A stretch of DNA of 7,909 nucleotides from JAFGPJ01 sp964439135 (GTDB lineage: Bacteria; Planctomycetota; Phycisphaerae; Sedimentisphaerales; Anaerobacaceae). The notes under the pieces were generated by a model. It had not been told where the DNA came from, searched no databases, and saw only the letters and a program-made list of their open reading frames with translations. The stretch lies in contig CAYTNN010000213.1 of NCBI GenBank assembly GCA_964439135.1, positions 1-7,909 of the forward strand. The letters are read 5' to 3'. Both the position numbers and the translations under genes were made by a program. Below, in pieces: positions 1-5,678 of the stretch (the first letter of the stretch is position 1; each line of letters opens with the position of its first letter).

Positions 1-241
1 CCCATGCAGGTATACTCATAGCCCACGTACTGTTTCTGCCGCCGGCACGAGGCAACTCATCCTCGTAATCGTTGGCATAGATCAGCATGGCCTTGCCGAG
101 ACCTGACAGATTTGTTCCGCAGACCATTCGGAAGGCAATCTGCCTTACCCTGGCCAGCGCGGGCATCAGAATGCCCATGAGCAGTGCTATGATCGCAATT
201 ACGACCAGCAGCTCAACTAATGTAAAACCTTTTTTCTTCAT
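1..241 (-). CDS. Type II secretion/pseudopilin-like prepilin protein, 3' part missing
   Basis: The minus strand from an ATG at 239-241 reads 80 codons and leaves the window at position 1. The N-terminus is MKKKG/FTLVELLVVIAIIALL: a short basic leader ending in Gly5, Phe at mature position 1, Glu at mature position 5 and a hydrophobic helix to about residue 30. This is the class III signal cut and N-methylated by prepilin peptidase (PilD/GspO). After the helix comes a Cys41-containing stretch, then YANDYEDELP (residues 55-64), which matches the many planctomycete pseudopilin paralogues (the DUF1559-like or GspG-like type). The product should sit in the inner membrane or a pseudopilus; its substrate or partner cannot be told. 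An AAGGAG ribosome binding site lies 6-7 bases upstream of the ATG, fixing the start. The C-terminal domain is outside the window, so the subfamily is open. Confidence 0.88.
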   Translation of the reverse strand, partial: MKKKGFTLVELLVVIAIIALLMGILMPALARVRQIAFRMVCGTNLSGLGKAMLIYANDYEDELPRAGGRNSTWAMSIPAW

Positions 242-247
242 CTTGTT

Positions 248-253
248 CTCCTT
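248..253 (-). promoter_or_regulatory. Shine-Dalgarno site of the prepilin gene
   Basis: The minus strand reads AAGGAG here, 6 bases before the ATG at 239-241. It supports the prepilin start, which otherwise rests on the signal sequence alone. Confidence 0.75.
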
Positions 254-305
254 TTTCTTTTCGAGATTCGCTAGCCCGACCGTTTAAAATCACGCTTCGG
301 TTTAT

Positions 306-333
306 ATTTTAATAGATAAATGCCTACTGTCGC
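306..333 (-). promoter_or_regulatory. Candidate sigma-70-type promoter for the prepilin gene
   Basis: Read on the minus strand, GCGACA (328-333, 4 of 6 to TTGACA) is followed after 16 bp by TAAAAT (306-311, 5 of 6 to TATAAT). Transcription would start near position 299, giving a leader of about 60 bases. The region is AT-rich, so a chance match is possible and there is no experimental support. Confidence 0.3.
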
Positions 334-420
334 ATACACATGAGACACCAAACACCCATTTTTTCTCCGGCGAATCCCATTAATTTGACAATAATTTCCT
401 ATAACGGTCGGTCTAAATTT

Positions 421-437
421 GTAAAACCGGTTTTTAC
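421..437. promoter_or_regulatory. Palindrome AAAACCGGTTTT, possible operator
   Basis: AAAACCGGTTTT at 423-434 is a perfect 12-bp palindrome. It is flanked by GT on the left and, after one extra T, AC on the right, so the symmetry nearly extends over 17 bp. It lies about 90 bp upstream of the candidate prepilin promoter and about 250 bp upstream of the pyrophosphorylase promoter. Dimeric regulators bind sites of this shape, but only one copy is seen, so function is a guess. Confidence 0.2.
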
Positions 438-688
438 CAATTAAATTCGTGCATTCAGTTATTTAGTTGTGTATTACTTGCTAATAGCCAACTCAAAAAC
501 ATACATACAAACTGCAAGCAAAAATTTCTCTCGGCAGGTGGGTTCTTGATATGAAATTGGGACCAAGATTATGATGACAGCTTCAGATTTATTATAAAGA
601 GCATTTCAAACCTACCTGCATCTATAATAAAATTTTAGCACAAGGTAACTCGGCTGTCAACTGAATTTCGTCAAATTATGAGAGGTTC

Positions 689-717
689 TTGAAACTTTTT
701 TACTATTCGTTTACAAT
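689..717 (+). promoter_or_regulatory. Candidate promoter of the UDP-sugar pyrophosphorylase gene
   Basis: TTGAAA (689-694, 5 of 6 to TTGACA) and TACAAT (712-717, 5 of 6 to TATAAT) are separated by the ideal 17 bp. Transcription would begin near 724, leaving a short leader of about 15-20 bases before the start codon. It is one of the two best promoter matches in the window. Confidence 0.5.
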
Positions 718-744
718 CCTTGTTTTTAGAACGGAATCGTGGAT

Positions 745-2163
745 ATGAGCATACAAAAAAGTTACGAAAACACAAAAAAAATGCTAAAAAATCATAAACA
801 GAGTCATCTTTTAGGATTCTGGGAGAAGTTAGATAAAGGCCAAAGGCAGGATTTACTCGCTCAAATCCAGCGGCTGGACCTTGATAAAATAGACGTTTGG
901 GTGAAGAAATTCATCAAAAATCCCGTTTCCGATGCAATCAGCGGCGATTTTGTCGCTGCATTGTCCTATAATTCAAACCCGGTCGGCCCGGAGCAGCAGC
1001 GCAAGTATGCCGAAGCAGTCAAACTGGGCAAAGAGTTGATATCAGCCGGCAAAGTAGCCGCGTTTGTCGTCGCGGGCGGCCAGGGAACACGCCTCGGATT
1101 TGACGGGCCAAAGGGAAATTTTCCTATTAGTCCCATAAAGAACAAAACGCTTTTTCGAATCTTTGCCGATTCCATCGCCGCCGCCTCGCAAAAATATCAA
1201 GCCGACTGCCCCTGGTATGTTATGACCAGTCCTTTGAACTACGACCAAACCAAAGAGATTTTTCGCTCGAATAATTATTACGGCCTGGGTGAGAAAAATG
1301 TCTTTATCTTTCAGCAGGGTACATTGCCCAATTTCAGTCCCGACGGCAAAATCCTGCTGGCCGACAAAGCGAACATTGCCTGCTCACCCGACGGCCACGG
1401 CGGAAGTTTCAGGGCCCTTTACCAAAGCGGCGCCCTGGATGATATGAAAAGACGCGGCGTGGACTTTCTGAGTTACTGGCAGGTCGATAATCCCCTGATA
1501 AATATCTTCGATCCGCTTTTTATCGGTTTGCACGTCCTCGATAAGGCCGAGATGTCATCGAAGACATTGATAAAATCCGACCCGAAAGAAAAGGTCGGCA
1601 ACTTCTGTCTGGTTGACGGCAGGGTAACCGTCATCGAATACAGCGATCTGCCCGATGAGTTGGCCGAGAAAAGAAATACCGACGGCTCGTTGGTCTTTGA
1701 GCTCGGCAGTATCGCCATCCATATCATCAACCGCACCTTCGTGGAAAATTTGAACGCCGACGATTTCTCTTTACCGCTGCACAAAGCGGTAAAAATAATC
1801 CCACACATTGACGAAGAGAGAAATGCCGTCGAATCCGACGGCATAAAACTGGAGAGCTTCGTTTTTGATGCTCTGCCGCTGGCCTCGAAGTCGGTTATAT
1901 TACAGACGATTCGGAGCGAAGAATTTGCCCCCACCAAAAATGCCACTGGCGTTGACAGCGTCGAAACCACAAGGCAAATGATGATCGCCCGTGCCGCCGG
2001 CTGGCTCGAATCGGCTGGTGTCACAATCCCCAGAAAACCGGATGGCTCGCTCGATTGCCTGCTCGAAATCGCTCCCAGCTTCGCGGTTGAAAAAGAAGAC
2101 ATCAAAGAGAAGCTGGATCAAATACCCGAGATCAAGCGGTCCGGCTGTATCTACATAGCCTGA
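745..2163 (+). CDS. UDP-N-acetylhexosamine/UDP-glucose pyrophosphorylase family protein (eukaryotic UAP1-like)
   Basis: A 472-residue protein of the UDPGP family (UAP1/QRI1 type), expected to make UDP-GlcNAc (or a related UDP-sugar) from UTP and the sugar 1-phosphate in the cytoplasm. An N-terminal helical part (about 1-100) leads to the nucleotide-binding loop AGGQGTRLGFDGPKG (110-124, Lys123). Next come the uridine-site motif SPDGHGG (214-220) and YWQVDNPL (244-251), whose Asp248 should help hold the metal. KNATGVDSVETTRQMM near 400 is also typical of UAP1 proteins. There is no left-handed beta-helix acetyltransferase domain, so unlike GlmU it carries only the uridylyltransferase activity. 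I start at ATG 745 because the weak GGA at 733-735 is 9 bases away; an in-frame GTG at 739 would add two residues but lies too close. The gene stands alone and converges on galM. Substrate choice (GlcNAc, GalNAc or glucose) cannot be read from the sequence. Confidence 0.88.
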   Translation: MSIQKSYENTKKMLKNHKQSHLLGFWEKLDKGQRQDLLAQIQRLDLDKIDVWVKKFIKNPVSDAISGDFVAALSYNSNPVGPEQQRKYAEAVKLGKELISAGKVAAFVVAGGQGTRLGFDGPKGNFPISPIKNKTLFRIFADSIAAASQKYQADCPWYVMTSPLNYDQTKEIFRSNNYYGLGEKNVFIFQQGTLPNFSPDGKILLADKANIACSPDGHGGSFRALYQSGALDDMKRRGVDFLSYWQVDNPLINIFDPLFIGLHVLDKAEMSSKTLIKSDPKEKVGNFCLVDGRVTVIEYSDLPDELAEKRNTDGSLVFELGSIAIHIINRTFVENLNADDFSLPLHKAVKIIPHIDEERNAVESDGIKLESFVFDALPLASKSVILQTIRSEEFAPTKNATGVDSVETTRQMMIARAAGWLESAGVTIPRKPDGSLDCLLEIAPSFAVEKEDIKEKLDQIPEIKRSGCIYIA

Positions 2164-2181
2164 GTTCATGCAGTATTTTTG

Positions 2182-2210
2182 AGCTGGTTTCAACCAGAAG
2201 CTTCTCAGCT
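2182..2210. terminator. Small inverted repeats between the convergent pyrophosphorylase and galM genes
   Basis: The 45-bp gap between the two stop codons holds CTGGT/ACCAG (2184-2188 with 2193-2197, loop TTCA), the 10-bp palindrome AGAAGCTTCT (2196-2205), and an outer AGCTG/CAGCT pair (2182-2186 with 2206-2210) that touches the galM stop codon. The foldings exclude one another. No clear T-run follows on either strand, so this is at best a weak two-way terminator. Confidence 0.25.
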
Positions 2211-3366
2211 ATTTCGTAGAGAATTTAATTACCGTAACCGTGGCGTACTTCTGTCCCGGTTGGAGTACTACGGTCGGGAAGTCGGGCTTATTCGGCGAAT
2301 CCGGGAAGTGCTGTGTCTCCAGGCAGAATCCGTAGTTCTTCTGATATACTTTGCCCGCTTTACCCGTTACGGAACCATCCAGGAAATTGCCGGTATAGAA
2401 CTGAACACCCGGCTGATCGGTATGAATCTCCATAACCCGTCCGCTCGTCGGCTCGTACGCCTTAGCGGCCAGGGCCAGCGTGCCGCCGCCGCTATTAAGC
2501 ACGTAATTATGGTCGTATCCGCCCTCAACCTGCCCGATCCGGGAGCCAATGGCCATCGGCGTGGTAAAATCCATCGGAGTACCCTTGACGCTCCTGTTCT
2601 CCCCGGTCGGTATCAGGCCTTCATCGACCACGGTGTACTTATCGGCGTTGAGCATAAGCTCATGGCCAAGAATATTACCGGTCCCCTGCCCGGCAAGATT
2701 GAAGTAGCTGTGGTTCGTCAGATTTACAACGGTTTTCTTATCCGTCTCGGCTTCGTAGCTGATCTGAAGTTTATCGTCTTCGGTCAGCGTATATGTAACG
2801 CTGCATGCCAAATTGCCCGGATAGCCTTCTTCGCCGTCCTCGCTGATATAGCTCAACTTGACCATTGTTCCGGCACCCTTGTCATCTAAGTCTTCAAGTC
2901 TCCATACGACTTTGTCAAAACCCTTGATACCGCCATGCAGGTGATTCTCGCTGTCGTTTGCCGCCAGTTTATACTCGACGCCGTCGAGCTTAAATGCGGC
3001 CTTGCCGATACGATTGGCATATCTGCCGACGATTGCGCCGAAATAGGGGTGAACGCCAAGATATCCGGCAAGCTTATCGAAGCCGAGAGTGATATCAGCT
3101 AAATTGCCGTCTCTGTCCGGGACCTCCAGCGAGACTAAAATCGCTCCGAAGCTGGTTATTCTGGCCCTGATACCGCTGCTATTGGTCAAAGTGTATAAAT
3201 CAACCTGTTTACCATCGGGCGTTTTTCCAAAAGATTCCTTGTTAGCACTCATTTGTCTGTTCTCCTTAGCTTCCGGTTCTTTTACGGTTGCATCCTTTTT
3301 TCCACAACCGGACATCGAGATTACAGCTACTGCTAAAACCAGCTTAATCCAAACTCTCGCTTCCAT
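2209..3366 (-). CDS. galM: Aldose 1-epimerase (mutarotase), exported lipoprotein form
   Basis: A 385-residue GalM-family protein that interconverts alpha and beta anomers of galactose, glucose and related sugars. Family motifs are intact: GRYANRI (114-120), NHLHGG (141-146, with the catalytic-pocket His), NLTNHSYFNLAG (215-226, His219 as the likely general acid), GYDHNY (283-288) and CLETQH (348-353, Glu350 as the likely general base). The first 21 residues form a lipoprotein signal: a basic start, a hydrophobic stretch and the lipobox MSGC with Cys21. A charged linker of about 20 residues follows. The mature enzyme should be membrane-anchored outside the cytoplasm. AGGGAG at 3374-3379 sits 7 bases before the ATG. 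A second in-frame ATG (3250-3252, Met39) has its own AAGGAG and would give a cytosolic enzyme of 347 residues, the usual GalM length. It is convergent with the pyrophosphorylase gene and divergent from the kinase gene. Confidence 0.93.
   Translation of the reverse strand: MEARVWIKLVLAVAVISMSGCGKKDATVKEPEAKENRQMSANKESFGKTPDGKQVDLYTLTNSSGIRARITSFGAILVSLEVPDRDGNLADITLGFDKLAGYLGVHPYFGAIVGRYANRIGKAAFKLDGVEYKLAANDSENHLHGGIKGFDKVVWRLEDLDDKGAGTMVKLSYISEDGEEGYPGNLACSVTYTLTEDDKLQISYEAETDKKTVVNLTNHSYFNLAGQGTGNILGHELMLNADKYTVVDEGLIPTGENRSVKGTPMDFTTPMAIGSRIGQVEGGYDHNYVLNSGGGTLALAAKAYEPTSGRVMEIHTDQPGVQFYTGNFLDGSVTGKAGKVYQKNYGFCLETQHFPDSPNKPDFPTVVLQPGQKYATVTVIKFSTK
3262..3267 (-). promoter_or_regulatory. 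Internal Shine-Dalgarno site before Met39 of galM
   Basis: The minus strand reads AAGGAG here, encoding Lys34-Glu35 in the long form, followed by 9 bases and then an in-frame ATG (3250-3252). The site is as strong as the one at the upstream start and could drive a shorter protein without a signal peptide. Confidence 0.45.
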
Positions 3367-3373
3367 CTTAATA

Positions 3374-3379
3374 CTCCCT
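3374..3379 (-). promoter_or_regulatory. Shine-Dalgarno site of the long galM form
   Basis: AGGGAG on the minus strand lies 7 bases before the ATG at 3364-3366. It supports the start that includes the lipoprotein signal. Confidence 0.65.
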
Positions 3380-3446
3380 ACTATAATTTTTGCTCCTATT
3401 TACCACTATTGCAAGGGTCTTTCATAAAGCGCCCCTGACAATATGG

Positions 3447-3475
3447 AATTTAACAACAGCAAAATCAATTGTCAA
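3447..3475 (-). promoter_or_regulatory. Candidate sigma-70-type promoter of galM
   Basis: On the minus strand a perfect TTGACA (3470-3475) is followed after 17 bp by TAAATT (3447-3452, 4 of 6 to TATAAT). Transcription would start near 3440, giving a leader of about 75 bases with no obvious terminator-like or riboswitch fold. Confidence 0.5.
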
Positions 3476-3722
3476 AAACTTTATTCCAACTATTGCAGAC
3501 AATCTGAATAACTTTCAAAAATTTCAAATCTCAAATCAAATTAGCCCCGTATTCCAGCCACAAATCGTAAAAGGAAAACTCGTTCGAAACGATATGTTCT
3601 GGCGAAAATATCTGATAGAATGTAATATCTATAAGTGGTTCTCAGCCTTTAGGTAAGGGCATGGCGTTGGCGTTCTGCGATTTGAAGTGCGAGCAGACCT
3701 TACAGGGCAACCGGGATCCGAA

Positions 3723-3728
3723 AAGGAG
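3723..3728 (+). promoter_or_regulatory. Shine-Dalgarno site of the kinase gene
   Basis: AAGGAG lies 8 bases before the ATG at 3737, fixing a start that keeps the N-terminal cysteine ribbon. Confidence 0.75.
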
Positions 3729-3736
3729 ATGTTGTT

Positions 3737-5671
3737 ATGGCCGAAGAAAGATGTTGGGGCGAATGTGGGGGTAAGCGGCCGGCCGAAACGCCACAGGGGC
3801 TCTGCCGGCAATGCCTGATGAATCTCGGCCTGCCAGGCGGCCCCAAAGCTGACCAGGTCAAGACCTCGGCCGACCAGAGCGATATTCCCACAAATGTCAC
3901 ACCACCTGCCGGATTCGTGCCGCCCGAGCCGGAAGAATTGGCCAGGCAGTTTCCACAGCTCGAAATCCTCGAACTGCTGGGTCAGGGCGGCATGGGCGTG
4001 GTTTACAAGGCCCGCCAAAGGCAGCTTGACAGGCTGGTGGCGCTGAAAATTCTGCCGCCGCAAATCGGTCAAACGGAAGCTTTCGCCGAACGATTTACAC
4101 GTGAGGCACGCTCGCTGGCCAGACTGAGCCACCCTCGCATCGTCATAATTTACGATTTCGGCCACACGGAAGCCGGCCTGTACTACTTCATTATGGAATT
4201 TGTGGACGGGACGGATTTACGCCGGGTGATTCAAACCGGCGATCTTTTAGCATCTGAAGCACTCAAAATTATACCACAGATTTGCGAGGCCCTGCAGTAC
4301 GCTCATGAAGAAGGAATCGTTCATCGTGACATCAAGCCTGAGAACATCCTTCTGAACAGAAAGGGGCAGGTAAGAATCGCCGATTTCGGCCTTGCCAAGC
4401 TTTTGGATCGCCCGGCAACAGGCCCCACATCCATGCTGACAAAAGTCGGCCAGCAGATGGGTACGCCGCATTACATGGCCCCCGAACAAATCGAGCACCC
4501 CTCGGAAGTGGACCACCGTGCGGATATTTATTCGCTGGGCGTGGTGTTCTATGAAATGCTCACAGGCGAGCTGCCGCTGGGTCGGTTTGCCCCGCCATCT
4601 CAGAAGGTGCATGTGGACGCCCGGCTCGATAATGTAGTGCTGCGGACTTTAGAGAAGGAGCCGGATCGCCGCTACCAGCACATAAGCGAGGTGAAAACGG
4701 ACGTCGAGGCAATTTCCTCCGGCGACCGGGATGTTGTGTCGTATCGCTCGGCAGCAGATTACAGGTTGGAAGCTGTTAGGCAGCGTATCAGGGCACCGGG
4801 CATAGGTCTGATGATCGCCGGGCTGATTAATTGCGGCATAGCCCTTATATTGCTGGTGTCCTGGTCGATAGTCAGCGTGTCTTCGGGTCTAAAGTCTCAC
4901 GGCGCGGTAATAACGGGAAGTATCGGGATTATTTTAGCTGCTACGGGCCTGTTGACCTTTGTGGGAGCGCAGAGAATGATGCGACTTCAGTCGTACGGAC
5001 TGGCAGTGGGTGCCGGTGTTCTGCAGTTGGTGCCAAGTCCGGGATCGCTGCTCGGATTGCCGATCGGAATCTGGGCACTCGTTGTGCTTACGCGGCGCGA
5101 AGTGCACGTGGCGTTTATCGAAGTGATGGAGAAAACACCGGAGGCCGGCAATAAAAGGATGGGAATAATCGCAGCCAACATTTTCGCAGCGGCGGCAAGT
5201 CTCATTTTCCTGGCCGCACTTATAGCGTCAATTAGCGGTCGGGAGTTCCCCTGGTTTTTACTCTTTTTTGGGCCGCCGCTCCTGATCCTGGACGTTGTTT
5301 TATATAAGCGGTGGTTGAATCAGCCTGCGTTTAGCCTGGAATCGCAGTCGGAGCGAGTCCGGCACGAGATTATGAAAATAATCGGGCGCAAAGAGTTGCT
5401 CAATGCCGGCGAGCCGGGCAGCACTCGCAGAAAGGCTGCCTGGTCGTTTATACTTGGACTGATGAGTCTTTTGTTTGCTTCTTTCAATCCGGGATTCACC
5501 GGCGGATTTGTGTTCGTCTTCCTGCCCGCCTTGTTTTCCATCTACCTGGCGGTGACGGTCATCAAAACCATTAAATCTTATCGAGACCATCGCCTGGATG
5601 TGGGGCTTGCAATCGTGGGAATTGTTGCCGCACTAATCTCCGGCATTGGATTGTTCGCCAGAATAATGTGA
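3737..5671 (+). CDS. Transmembrane serine/threonine protein kinase with N-terminal Cys ribbon
   Basis: A 644-residue protein of the bacterial Hanks-type (PknB-like) family. Residues 6-26 hold four cysteines, C6-x3-C10-x12-C23-x2-C26, a small zinc-ribbon-like module common at the start of planctomycete kinases. The kinase domain spans about 76-330 with all key elements: glycine loop LGQGGMGVV (81-89), ATP-binding Lys104 in VALK, helix C Glu123, catalytic loop HRDIKPEN (196-203, Asp198), DFG (216-218), APE (248-250) and Asp263 in RADIYSLG. It should be active. The C-terminal half (about 354-641) is mostly hydrophobic, with roughly seven or eight membrane segments near 354-378, 390-411, 420-451, 476-499, 505-523, 567-585, 590-608 and 620-641. 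The stretch RLQSYGLAVGAGVLQLV then LPIGIWALVVL (416-451) resembles a membrane module I recall behind other planctomycete and verrucomicrobial kinases. There is no PASTA, WD40 or TPR sensor. Substrate and signal are unknown. The gene ends 7 bp from the convergent ftsW stop. Confidence 0.92.
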   Translation: MAEERCWGECGGKRPAETPQGLCRQCLMNLGLPGGPKADQVKTSADQSDIPTNVTPPAGFVPPEPEELARQFPQLEILELLGQGGMGVVYKARQRQLDRLVALKILPPQIGQTEAFAERFTREARSLARLSHPRIVIIYDFGHTEAGLYYFIMEFVDGTDLRRVIQTGDLLASEALKIIPQICEALQYAHEEGIVHRDIKPENILLNRKGQVRIADFGLAKLLDRPATGPTSMLTKVGQQMGTPHYMAPEQIEHPSEVDHRADIYSLGVVFYEMLTGELPLGRFAPPSQKVHVDARLDNVVLRTLEKEPDRRYQHISEVKTDVEAISSGDRDVVSYRSAADYRLEAVRQRIRAPGIGLMIAGLINCGIALILLVSWSIVSVSSGLKSHGAVITGSIGIILAATGLLTFVGAQRMMRLQSYGLAVGAGVLQLVPSPGSLLGLPIGIWALVVLTRREVHVAFIEVMEKTPEAGNKRMGIIAANIFAAAASLIFLAALIASISGREFPWFLLFFGPPLLILDVVLYKRWLNQPAFSLESQSERVRHEIMKIIGRKELLNAGEPGSTRRKAAWSFILGLMSLLFASFNPGFTGGFVFVFLPALFSIYLAVTVIKTIKSYRDHRLDVGLAIVGIVAALISGIGLFARIM

Positions 5672-5678
5672 CTAAGGG

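Larger units (their letters stand above)
242..738. other. AT-rich divergent intergenic region
   Basis: About 500 bp separate the divergent prepilin and pyrophosphorylase genes. I find no convincing coding frame and no tRNA or structured RNA. It holds the prepilin ribosome site and promoter candidate on the left, a 12-bp palindrome at 423-434, an isolated TATAAT at 623-628 without a matching -35, and a good promoter candidate at 689-717 for the gene on the right. An 8-bp inverted pair (cgaccgtt at 277-284, aacggtcg at 403-410) may be chance. The spacer is unusually long for one divergent promoter pair, so an unseen small RNA or regulator site is possible. Confidence 0.6.
3367..3736. other. Divergent intergenic region between galM and the kinase gene
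   Basis: This 370-bp spacer holds the galM ribosome site and promoter on the left and the kinase leader on the right. The middle part (about 3480-3650) is AT-rich. The kinase leader contains TAGAAT at 3616-3621, a possible -10 without a good -35. It also has an inverted repeat, GTAAGG (3653-3658) with CCTTAC (3698-3703), enclosing CTGC/GCAG (3675-3678 with 3693-3696), which could fold in the messenger just before the ribosome site. I see no RNA gene and no believable small protein. Confidence 0.5.

Noticed and set aside
87..287. 66-codon open frame on the plus strand
   Set aside because: It is antisense to the prepilin N-terminus, which has a textbook cleavage signal and ribosome site.
623..628. 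TATAAT as the main promoter of the pyrophosphorylase gene
   Set aside because: No acceptable -35 lies 16-18 bp upstream, and a better pair at 689-717 is closer to the gene.
1473..2105. 210-codon open frame on the minus strand
   Set aside because: It is antisense to the pyrophosphorylase gene, Ser-rich and without family motifs; a mirror of the codon pattern on the other strand.
2179..2889. 236-codon open frame on the plus strand
   Set aside because: It lies wholly antisense to galM, whose motifs are complete, and its translation shows no recognisable domain.
3390..3656. 88-codon open frame in the galM-kinase spacer, plus strand
   Set aside because: It begins with TTG without a ribosome site, overlaps the galM promoter, and its translation has no recognisable features beyond AT-rich codon bias.
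3629..4165. 178-codon open frame on the minus strand
   Set aside because: It overlaps the kinase start region in antisense, including the Cys ribbon and glycine loop, and has no recognisable domain.
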